Of a stretch of 23,062 nt of DNA, positions 15,747-21,934 are shown one piece after another. The notes beneath the pieces were generated by a model. That model searched no databases. It saw only the letters and a list, made by a program, of their open reading frames with translations, and was not told the origin of the DNA. Position numbers and translations under genes: made by a program. The stretch is from NCBI GenBank assembly GCA_964638035.1, contig CAZWXD010000032.1, positions 1 to 23,062 on the forward strand. Direction: 5' to 3'. Numbering within the stretch: position 1 is the stretch's first letter; each line of letters starts with the position of its first letter. This DNA is from JAGGAG01 sp964638035 (GTDB lineage Bacteria; Gemmatimonadota; Gemmatimonadetes; Gemmatimonadales; GWC2-71-9).

Positions 15747-16227
15747 GCTCGGCCACCGGCCGGATGAGCCACTCCACCTCCACCCGTGCCACGACGTCAC
15801 GGCCGGCGTCGCGGATCTCGGCCACGAGCACCACGGTCTCCTCCTGCCCGGACGGTGGCGCGCAGTGACACTCGGCCTCCAGCCGGCCCCGTGCCTTCTT
15901 CAGGTAGGTGATGGTGAGCCTCGTGACGATGCCCCGCGCCGTGGGGGGCAGGGCTGTGAGCATGGCGAGGCCGGTCGTCACCTCGCCCAGGTTGGCGAGT
16001 GCCACGGCGTGGACGGAGCGCAGGTGGTTTTCGATCGCGCGCCGCTGCACCAGCGCAATGCGCGCATGACCGGGCCGGAGTTCCTCGACCCGTGCGCCGA
16101 GGGCGCCGGTGTAGGGAACCATCCGGCCCAGGAAGCGACTGAAGAGCCAGCGCCCGCCGGGGAGCGGCGACAGCCGCGTCCACCACTGCTGGAGCAGTCG
16201 CCCGGGGGATTCGAGGGCCTGGGGCAT
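15739..16227 (-). CDS. DUF4442 hotdog-fold protein
   Basis: The 162-residue protein resembles DUF4442 (PF14539), a hotdog fold related to acyl-CoA thioesterases. Supporting parts are RLSPLPGGRWLFSRFLGRMVPYTGALGARVEELRPGHARIAL, the helix-proximal NHLRSVHAVALANLGEVTTGLAMLTALP, and the strands GIVTRLTITYLKKARGRLEAEC and VEVEWLI. The NH-hydrophobic-VHA-LANLGE motif is the usual active-site helix region. A role in acyl-thioester or lipid metabolism is plausible but not shown. The chosen ATG at 16227 gives the family length. The longer open frame upstream would run through the divergent promoter and into pdxH. The gene heads the minus-strand operon with the flavoprotein and the phosphodiesterase. 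Confidence 0.82.
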   Translation of the reverse strand: MPQALESPGRLLQQWWTRLSPLPGGRWLFSRFLGRMVPYTGALGARVEELRPGHARIALVQRRAIENHLRSVHAVALANLGEVTTGLAMLTALPPTARGIVTRLTITYLKKARGRLEAECHCAPPSGQEETVVLVAEIRDAGRDVVARVEVEWLIRPVAERA

Positions 16228-16293
16228 GCGGGGAGTGTAGGCGGGCAGGTGGGATGGGAGGAAGGCAGGCCCGTCCGCAGCTGAAGTTTGCAT

Positions 16294-16300
16294 TATTATC
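16294..16300. promoter_or_regulatory. AT-rich bidirectional -10 element between DUF4442 and pdxH
   Basis: In GC-rich surroundings, 16294-16299 reads TATTAT on the plus strand, and 16300-16295 reads GATAAT on the minus strand; each is one base from TATAAT. On the plus strand the predicted start of transcription falls on the pdxH ATG at 16306. On the minus strand it gives a leader of roughly 60 bases for the DUF4442 gene. No good -35 box is visible for either. Confidence 0.5.
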
Positions 16301-16305
16301 GAACC

Positions 16306-16944
16306 ATGTCCGTTGCCGACCTGCGCCGGGAATACCGCCTCGCCCGCCTCGACGTGGCTGACGTCCGTCCTGACCCGGTGGCCGAGTTCGGGGCCTGGCT
16401 GGAGCAGGCACTCAGCGCCGAGCTGCTCGAGCCCTACGCCATGACGCTCGCCACCGCCTCGGCCGATGGCGTGCCCTCCGCGCGCATCGTCCTGCTCCGG
16501 GGGTTCGACGAGCGGGGCTTCACGTTCTTCACTGACTACCGGAGCCGGAAGGGCCGCGAACTCACCGAGAACCCGCGGGCGGCGCTGGTGTTCTATTGGG
16601 GTGAGCTGGAACGACAGGTGCGCCTTGCCGGGACCGTGCGGCGCCTGCCACGGGACGAATCGGAGGCGTACTTCCGCTCCCGCCCCACCGGCAGCCGGCT
16701 TGGCGCCTGGGCCTCGGTCCAGAGCAGTGTCCTGGAGAACCGCGCCACGCTGGAAGCGGCGTGGGAGGCGATGCAGGCGAAGTATCCCGATGGTGACGTG
16801 CCGCTGCCGGAACACTGGGGCGGCTTCCGGCTGGTGCCTGCGGAGTTCGAGTTCTGGCAGGGCCGGGAGAGCCGGCTGCACGACCGGATCCGCTACCGCC
16901 GGCTGGGATCAGCGGGGTGGCGGGTGGAGCGGCTGGCGCCGTAG
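16306..16944 (+). CDS. pdxH: Pyridoxine/pyridoxamine 5'-phosphate oxidase
   Basis: This FMN enzyme oxidises pyridoxine or pyridoxamine 5'-phosphate to pyridoxal 5'-phosphate, the last step of vitamin B6 synthesis or salvage, as a cytoplasmic dimer. The 212-residue length is normal. Motifs in order are MTLATASADGVPSARIVLLRG, FTFFTDYRSRKGREL (FMN phosphate), ALVFYWGELERQVRLAGTVRRL, SRLGAWASVQSSVL, and the C-terminal PEHWGGFRLVP followed by FEFWQGRESRLHDRIRY, which carries the Arg and His that hold the substrate. The ATG at 16306 has no Shine-Dalgarno, and a -10 box ends six bases before it, so leaderless translation is likely. The TPP riboswitch and thiC follow 37 bases after its stop, placing B6 and B1 genes side by side. 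Confidence 0.96.
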   Translation: MSVADLRREYRLARLDVADVRPDPVAEFGAWLEQALSAELLEPYAMTLATASADGVPSARIVLLRGFDERGFTFFTDYRSRKGRELTENPRAALVFYWGELERQVRLAGTVRRLPRDESEAYFRSRPTGSRLGAWASVQSSVLENRATLEAAWEAMQAKYPDGDVPLPEHWGGFRLVPAEFEFWQGRESRLHDRIRYRRLGSAGWRVERLAP

Positions 16945-16966
16945 CGGGCGTTCGGACGTTCCGGCG

Positions 16967-16972
16967 TATACG
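16967..16972 (+). promoter_or_regulatory. Possible -10 box for the riboswitch-thiC transcript
   Basis: TATACG lies 23 bases after the pdxH stop. A start of transcription about 7 bases downstream (near 16979) would fall just before helix P1 of the riboswitch at 16982. No convincing -35 box is seen, so read-through from pdxH remains possible. Confidence 0.35.
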
Positions 16973-16981
16973 TTACCAGAG

Positions 16982-17062
16982 ACCGCCAGGGGTACCCGCG
17001 GGTGCGGGTTGAGACAGTCCCTTGGAACCTGATCCGGTTCATACCGGCGAAGGGAGTGCGGT
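16982..17062 (+). ncRNA. TPP riboswitch (THI element)
   Basis: The aptamer is complete and matches the thiamine pyrophosphate riboswitch consensus. P1 is ACCGC (16982-16986) with GCGGT (17058-17062). The CAGGGGT arm of P2 follows. P3 is ACCCGC (16994-16999) with GCGGGT (17004-17009). The conserved TGAGA, which helps bind the pyrimidine ring, is at 17010-17014. GAACCTGATC is at 17025-17034, P5 is CCGG with CCGG (17034-17037 and 17044-17047), and the closing GGCGAAGGGA ends near 17055. It sits 53 bases ahead of the thiC ATG, the classic location. High TPP should switch thiC and the genes coupled to it off. Confidence 0.96.
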
Positions 17063-17074
17063 GAGCGTCACGCC

Positions 17075-17109
17075 CTCCCTTCGTGTCTTGCAAGCAGGCG
17101 CGGAGGGAG
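17075..17109 (+). promoter_or_regulatory. Riboswitch expression platform: Shine-Dalgarno-sequestering hairpin
   Basis: Bases 17075-17088 (CTCCCTTCGTGTCT) pair with 17096-17109 (AGGCGCGGAGGGAG) in a 14-bp stem with G-T wobbles and a 7-base loop. The stem buries the thiC ribosome site GGAGGGAG (17102-17109). The same CTCCCTT (17075-17081) is also perfectly complementary to AAGGGAG (17050-17056) in the aptamer's 3' strand. The two pairings exclude each other. Ligand-bound aptamer would free CTCCCTT to block translation; ligand-free RNA would pair it with the aptamer and expose the ribosome site. Confidence 0.8.
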
Positions 17110-17114
17110 TTGTC

Positions 17115-18797
17115 ATGTCGGAGCACTTCCCCAACTCCAGCAAGGTGCACGTCGAGGGCCCGCACGGGGTGCGGGTGCCATTCCGGGAGATTGCCCTTTC
17201 CGGCGGGGAGCCGCCGCTGCGGGTGTACGACGCGAGCGGTCCCCAGGGTCATGACGTGGCGGCGGGTCTCCCGCCGCTGCGGACGGCGTGGATCAGGGAG
17301 AGGGCGGTCGAGGCGGTGCACGCGCCCATGCGGCGTGAGGCAGGGGGGCAACCGGCCCCGGGTGCCACGTCTCCCCTGGTCCCCCATGCCCTGCAGCGCA
17401 CCCCGCTCCGCGGCCGCGGCCCCGTGACGCAGCTCCACCATGCGCGCCGGGGCGAGGTCACCCCGGAAATGGAGTTCATTGCCATCCGGGAGGGGATGCC
17501 GGCGGAGTTCGTGCGGAGCGAGGTGGCCAGGGGCCGGGCGATCATCCCGGCCAACATCAACCATCCCGAACTGGAGCCGATGATCATCGGCCGCGGCTTC
17601 CACGTGAAGATCAACGCGAACATCGGCAACTCGGCGGTGACGAGCAGCATCGAGGAGGAGGTCGAGAAGCTCCGCTGGGCCACGCTCTGGGGCGCCGACA
17701 CGGTGATGGACCTCTCCACGGGGAAGCACATCCACGAGACGCGGCAGTGGATCATCCGGAACAGTGCCGTGCCCATCGGGACGGTGCCGATCTACCAGGC
17801 GCTGGAGAAGGTGGGTGGCATCGCGGAGGACCTGACGTGGGAGGTGTACCGCGACACGCTCATCGAGCAGGCGGAGCAGGGAGTGGACTACTTCACCGTG
17901 CACGCGGGCGTACTGCTGGAGTACATCCCGCTCACCGCCGACCGGGTGACGGGCATCGTCTCGCGCGGCGGGGCGATCATTGCCAAGTGGTGCCTGGCCC
18001 ACCACCAGCAGAGCTTCCTCTACACCCGGTTCCGCGAGATCTGCGAGATCATGCAGGCCTATGACGTCTCGTTCTCGCTGGGCGACGGGCTCCGGCCGGG
18101 CAGCATCGCGGACGCGAACGACGAGGCGCAATTCGCCGAGCTCAAGACCCAGGGGGAGCTCACCCGCATCGCCTGGGAGCACGACGTGCAGGTGATGAAC
18201 GAGGGGCCGGGGCACGTGCCCATGCACCTCATCCGGGAGAACATGGAGAAGCAGCTCGAGTGGTGCAGCGAGGCGCCGTTCTACACGCTGGGCCCCCTCA
18301 CCACCGACATCGCCCCGGGGTACGACCACATCACCAGTGCGATCGGCGCCGCGATGATCGGCTGGTACGGCACGGCCATGCTCTGTTACGTGACGCCCAA
18401 GGAACACCTGGGCCTGCCCAACCGGGATGATGTGAAGGCGGGGGTCATCGCCTACAAGATTGCGGCGCATGCGGCCGACCTGGCCAAGGGGCACCCGCGC
18501 GCCCGGGCCTGGGACGACGCGCTCTCCAGGGCGCGGTTCGACTTCCGCTGGGAGGACCAGTTCAACCTGGCGCTCGACCCGGTGACGGCCCGGGCGTACC
18601 ACGACGAGACCCTGCCGGCAGCCGGCGCCAAGGTGGCGCACTTCTGCTCGATGTGCGGGCCGAAGTTCTGCTCGATGCACCTGACGCAGGAGATACGGGA
18701 AACGGCGGGACGGCGAGACGGCGATGCGGCGGAAGGCATGGCTGCGAAGGCGGCGGAGTTCCGGGAGCAGGGCAGCAAGTTGTACGTTCCGGCATGA
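17115..18797 (+). CDS. thiC: Phosphomethylpyrimidine synthase (HMP-P synthase)
   Basis: This radical-SAM [4Fe-4S] enzyme rearranges 5-aminoimidazole ribotide into 4-amino-5-hydroxymethyl-2-methylpyrimidine phosphate, the pyrimidine half of thiamine. The 560-residue protein starts with the ThiC-associated N-terminal region (FPNSSKVHVEG, VYDASGPQG). The barrel follows (EFIAIREGMPAEFVRSEVARGRAIIPANINHPE, ADTVMDLSTG, ALEKVGG, TVHAGVLLEYIPL, SFSLGDGLRPGSIADA, NEGPGHVPMH). It ends with the cluster ligands CSMCGPKFC, Cys511-x2-Cys514-x4-Cys519. The ATG at 17115 is chosen for its GGAGGGAG site, sequestered by the riboswitch platform. An upstream open frame reading through the riboswitch is not coding. 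The stop overlaps the next ATG (ATGA), so the DUF3943 gene is translationally coupled and shares riboswitch control. Confidence 0.97.
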   Translation: MSEHFPNSSKVHVEGPHGVRVPFREIALSGGEPPLRVYDASGPQGHDVAAGLPPLRTAWIRERAVEAVHAPMRREAGGQPAPGATSPLVPHALQRTPLRGRGPVTQLHHARRGEVTPEMEFIAIREGMPAEFVRSEVARGRAIIPANINHPELEPMIIGRGFHVKINANIGNSAVTSSIEEEVEKLRWATLWGADTVMDLSTGKHIHETRQWIIRNSAVPIGTVPIYQALEKVGGIAEDLTWEVYRDTLIEQAEQGVDYFTVHAGVLLEYIPLTADRVTGIVSRGGAIIAKWCLAHHQQSFLYTRFREICEIMQAYDVSFSLGDGLRPGSIADANDEAQFAELKTQGELTRIAWEHDVQVMNEGPGHVPMHLIRENMEKQLEWCSEAPFYTLGPLTTDIAPGYDHITSAIGAAMIGWYGTAMLCYVTPKEHLGLPNRDDVKAGVIAYKIAAHAADLAKGHPRARAWDDALSRARFDFRWEDQFNLALDPVTARAYHDETLPAAGAKVAHFCSMCGPKFCSMHLTQEIRETAGRRDGDAAEGMAAKAAEFREQGSKLYVPA

Positions 18798-20414
18798 ACT
18801 TCCCCATGCGCTGGGCGGTGGGTGCCATGCTGCTGGCAGGCGCGCCGTGCACTGCCGGGGCGCAGGAGCGCGACGCGGAGCTGGCTGTCGGGTCGCTCCT
18901 TGCCGGCCCGCTTGCAGACACCACCCGGCCGACGTCCTTCACGCGACGGGTGGGTGGCGACCAGCTTCCCCGCGGCGGCGCCGGGCCACTGGCTCCAGCC
19001 CGGCTCGGCGACGAGCTTCTCCCCAGGTTCGGCGACCAGCTTCCACCCTGGACCTCCGGGCCGCCAGGTGCGAGCGGGTTCGACATCCCGCCCACCGCCG
19101 CCAGGGCTGACACCCAGTCCAGCACGCCCCGACCGGGCGAGCCTGGTCGCCCCGACCCGGTCGGCTACTGGATGCCGATTGTCCAGGCCATCGGGCTGAA
19201 TGTCTTCGTCTGGTCGTTCGACCACTTCGTGAAGAAGACGGAGTGGACCCTACGTCAATCCCGACGTCTGGGCGACGAACCTGCGGGAAGGCTGGCAGTT
19301 CGATGACAACGCCTTCCAGGCGAACCAGATCGCCCATCCCTACCATGGCGGGCTCTTCTTCAGCGCCGGGCGCGCCACGGGCTACGGTTTCTGGGCGTCG
19401 GCACCCGTCCCCTTCATCGGGAGCTGGACCTGGGAGTACTTCGCGGAGATCTACCAGCCCGCCTTCAACGACTGGATCAACACCTCGGTGGGCGGCATCG
19501 CCCTGGGCGAGATCACGTGGCGGCTGAGCGAGGGTCTCCTGGATGACCGAGCGAGGGGCGGCAACCGTTTCTGGCGGGAGTTCGGCGCCACGGCGGTGAG
19601 CCCGATGCGTGGGTTCAACCGGCTCGTCCGGGGCGAGATGTGGGACGTGAACCCGGACTACAAGCCCATCCGCGCGGGCGTGGTGGCGCGGGCCATGGCG
19701 GGCGCGCGCACCATCGGCGACCCATCCGATTACGGCGCTGCGGCGGTGCAGCCGATGCTCCGCATCGTACTCAACTACGGCGACGACCTCGCGCCGTTCG
19801 ACGGCCGGCCGTTCGATGCGTTCCTCATGCGCATGCAGCTGAACGGCCAGGACAAGCAGGTCCTCGGGTTGATCGAGGCGTCGGGGCGGCTCTGGGCCAA
19901 CCGCCGGCCGACGAAGGGCACGTCCATCCGCCAGGTCTTCCTGTACGAGAACTACAGCGCGTACGAGCTGGGGGCGCAGTCGGTGATGCTCGACCAGGAC
20001 TGGGTCCTGGGCGGGGCGACGCCGCGGTGGAAGCTCAGCGCCGGGCTCATTGCCACGCTCCTTGGCGCCGTGAAGGCGGAGAACGTGCTGCTGCCGCCAC
20101 TGGATGAGGGGTACCGGGACTATGACTACGGGCCGGGCGCCGGCTTTCGCCTGGGCATGGCGCACGCGGCGGCGGGCGGGTTCGCGCTCGATGCGCACTG
20201 GTTCCTCAGCTACATCCACGCCATCAATGGCTCCAGCGGGGAGCACATCGTGCAGCGGGTGGAGGGGAATGCGGCGCTCCCGGTGTGGCGTTCCCTCACG
20301 GCCAATGCCGGCGCCACGCTCTTCATGCGGCGGAGCCACTATACCCTCGGCGGTGACCAGACCATCCGTGCCAACAACCTGGAGATCCGCCTGGGCGCGG
20401 GGACGGAGTTCTGA
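18794..20414 (+). pseudogene. DUF3943 outer-membrane protein gene, broken by a one-base frameshift
   Basis: The 5' frame (18794-19306) gives a signal peptide (MNFPMRWAVGAMLLAGAPCTAGAQ), a Pro-rich region with three GD-x-LP units, and VGYWMPIVQAIGLNVFVWSFDHFVKKTEWT. The DUF3943 sequence then continues in another frame from 19251: YVNPDVWATNLREGWQFDDN, HPYHGGLFFSAGRATGYGFW, SWTWEYFAE, and a beta-barrel tail ending LGAGTEF. Removing one C from CCC at 19248-19250 joins the halves into 539 residues with perfect family continuity. The lesion may be an assembly error or a real mutation. DUF3943 proteins are predicted outer-membrane proteins of unknown function. The ATG overlaps the thiC stop, and the TGA overlaps the next gene's ATG. 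Confidence 0.85.
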
Positions 20415-20995
20415 TGCGACACCTGGTGCGCCTGGTGGCGCCGGCCCTGGCCGCATTCCTCGCGACGGGTGCCGCGGCGCAGGAGCGGCACGGTCCGGAG
20501 TTCTCGCTGGGCCTGGGGACCGGTGCCATCCGCGTCAACTGTGACAACTGCGATGGGGCGGACTTCTCGGCGGCCGGGATGAGCCAGCTCAGCGCCCTCT
20601 GGCCGTTGAGCAACCGGGTGCTGCTGGGCGGGGCGCTGGTGGGGGGCGGCACGGGCGACGCAGCCAACGAGACCAACTATGTGGGCGCCCAGGCGGAACT
20701 GCGCTGGGCACCCAACCTGCACAAGGGGTTCACCATGCGTGCGGGCTACGGGCTTGCGGTGACGCGCTCGGAACTGACCGACTCCACCGGGGCCCGGTTC
20801 GTCAATGACCTCACGGGCATGCTGGTGAGCGTCGGGGCGGGGTGGCGCTTCCCGGTGTCGAGGCGCCTGGCGCTGGAGCCGGCGGTGCGGAGCTACATCA
20901 TTGCCTGGGGTTCGGTGCAGGTGGAGCCGGAGCCGCTGTTCCAGAACATCGTGACAACGAACTTCGCAGTGATGGTCACGCTGAGCTACCGGTAG
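20414..20995 (+). CDS. Small outer-membrane beta-barrel protein with CxxC motif
   Basis: The 193-residue protein has a signal peptide (MRHLVRLVAPALAAFLATGAAAQ). Alternating hydrophobic strands end in an aromatic-rich C-terminal strand (FAVMVTLSYR), typical of outer-membrane barrels recognised by BamA. After the first strand comes VNCDNCDGADFSAAG with Cys43 and Cys46. From memory, similar small barrels with a CxxC after strand one are a large paralogous group in Gemmatimonadota. The ATG overlaps the DUF3943 stop by one base, with GGAG five bases upstream, so it should be expressed with thiC under TPP control. No transport or enzymatic role can be read from the sequence. Confidence 0.8.
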   Translation: MRHLVRLVAPALAAFLATGAAAQERHGPEFSLGLGTGAIRVNCDNCDGADFSAAGMSQLSALWPLSNRVLLGGALVGGGTGDAANETNYVGAQAELRWAPNLHKGFTMRAGYGLAVTRSELTDSTGARFVNDLTGMLVSVGAGWRFPVSRRLALEPAVRSYIIAWGSVQVEPEPLFQNIVTTNFAVMVTLSYR

Positions 20996-21068
20996 GGAGC
21001 GCTGGGCTGGACAATGACGAGGCGGCGCAGCGCCCCGTGCGCCCCGTGTGCCCAGCGCCGCGCTGCAC

Positions 21069-21074
21069 TAACTT
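21069..21074 (+). promoter_or_regulatory. Possible -10 box of leaderless two-gene module
   Basis: TAACTT fits the TANNNT form and ends five bases before the ATG at 21080, which has no Shine-Dalgarno. The transcript would begin at or next to the start codon. An inverted repeat, GCGCTGGGC (20999-21007) with GCCCAGCGC (21050-21058), lies just upstream and may end the preceding operon. Confidence 0.3.
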
Positions 21075-21079
21075 CCAGC

Positions 21080-21337
21080 ATGGCTTCCTGGCGTCCAGCC
21101 GATACGAGCGAGGCGGCCCATGCCGCCTATCTGGAGGGCATCCGTGCCCTGCCGCCGGCGGAGCGCGTGATGCGCGCCCTTCAACTCTCCGCCCTCGTGC
21201 GTTCACTGGTCCGGGACGGCGCCGTGCGGACCGACGCAGGCCGCGGCGAGGACAGCCAGGCGCAGTGCTTCCTGCGGCGGCTCCACGGGCCCGAGGAGGG
21301 CGACCGGGCCTTCGCCCTTATGCGCTCAGCCGAATAG
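21080..21337 (+). CDS. 85-residue partner of nucleotidyltransferase (antitoxin-like position)
   Basis: The protein starts MASWRPADTSEAAHAAYLEG and is mostly helical and charged (ALPPAERVMRALQLSALVRSLVRDGAV). The C-terminal part, AQCFLRRLHGPEEGDRAFALMRSAE, resembles the small proteins often encoded directly before nucleotidyltransferases of the type that follows. The stop TAG at 21335-21337 is immediately adjacent to the next gene's GTG. An open frame extends up to 21014, but that stretch is Arg/Ala-rich and looks non-coding. I recognise the pairing rather than a characterised family; an antitoxin or regulatory role is inference from gene order. Confidence 0.65.
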   Translation: MASWRPADTSEAAHAAYLEGIRALPPAERVMRALQLSALVRSLVRDGAVRTDAGRGEDSQAQCFLRRLHGPEEGDRAFALMRSAE

Positions 21338-21910
21338 GTGACCGAGGCGGACGAGATCGGGCTGGCGCTCGCCGCCGTCGTCGGCGCCCTGACTGCCACC
21401 GCAACGCCCTACGCCGTGACCGGGTCGCTGGCCAGCAGCGCCCACGGCGAGTTCCGTGCGACCAACGACCTCGACATCCTCGCCGACCTGGATCCCGCGA
21501 CCCTCACGCCACTGTTACGAGCCCTGGCGCCTGGTTTCCACGTGGATCCCGTCCAGGCACACGAGGCAGTTTCCACCGGCACGAGTTTCAACGTCATTCA
21601 CCGGGGCACCCTCCTCAAGGTGGATGTCTTCATAGCAGGCAAGCCGTACGACCGCGAAGCCCTGCTGCGTGCGAGTGAGCACGTGGTGCCTGGAAGCGCC
21701 GGACGCCTTCGCATCCTCACTGTGGAGGACATCCTCCTCAACAAGCTGCGCTGGTTCAAGATTGGCGGCGAGTTGTCGGACACCCAGGTCCGGGATATCC
21801 GCGCCTTGATCGCGCTGAACCGAAGCGTGCTCGACTTGCCTTACCTTGACAGGTGGTCTCGTGAACTCGGGCTGGGCGAGTTGCTGGATCGCTTCCTCAC
21901 CGAGACGTAG
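21338..21910 (+). CDS. Pol-beta-type nucleotidyltransferase, AbiEii/MNT-like
   Basis: The 190-residue protein has the nucleotidyltransferase signature: Gly29-Ser30 in AVTGSLASSAHGEFRATNDLDIL, with metal-binding Asp44 and Asp46, then a third acidic residue Asp96 in LLKVDVF. The later block TVEDILLNKLRWFKIGGELSDTQ followed by VRDIRALI is typical of AbiEii-like and related uncharacterised nucleotidyltransferases. All catalytic carboxylates are present, so it should transfer nucleotides to an unknown target (tRNA, protein or small molecule). The start is GTG at 21338, touching the partner's stop. Codon use is looser than in its neighbours (TTA, ATA, several TTG, CGA, GGA), consistent with acquisition by transfer. 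Confidence 0.85.
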   Translation: MTEADEIGLALAAVVGALTATATPYAVTGSLASSAHGEFRATNDLDILADLDPATLTPLLRALAPGFHVDPVQAHEAVSTGTSFNVIHRGTLLKVDVFIAGKPYDREALLRASEHVVPGSAGRLRILTVEDILLNKLRWFKIGGELSDTQVRDIRALIALNRSVLDLPYLDRWSRELGLGELLDRFLTET

Positions 21911-21934
21911 TTTCCCCCAGTGGGCGCGCTGGGC

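Noticed and set aside
17022..17114. Upstream in-frame extension of thiC through the riboswitch
   Set aside because: It would begin at a non-ATG codon inside the aptamer; the ATG at 17115 has a strong ribosome site and the normal family N-terminus.
16893..18680. Long minus-strand open frame opposite thiC
   Set aside because: It covers the riboswitch and thiC in antisense and shows no recognisable domain.
18939..20456. 505-codon minus-strand open frame opposite the DUF3943 gene
   Set aside because: It is tempting because the plus frame is broken, but the plus strand carries clear DUF3943 sequence in two frames, while this product is Arg/Pro/Glu-rich without motifs.
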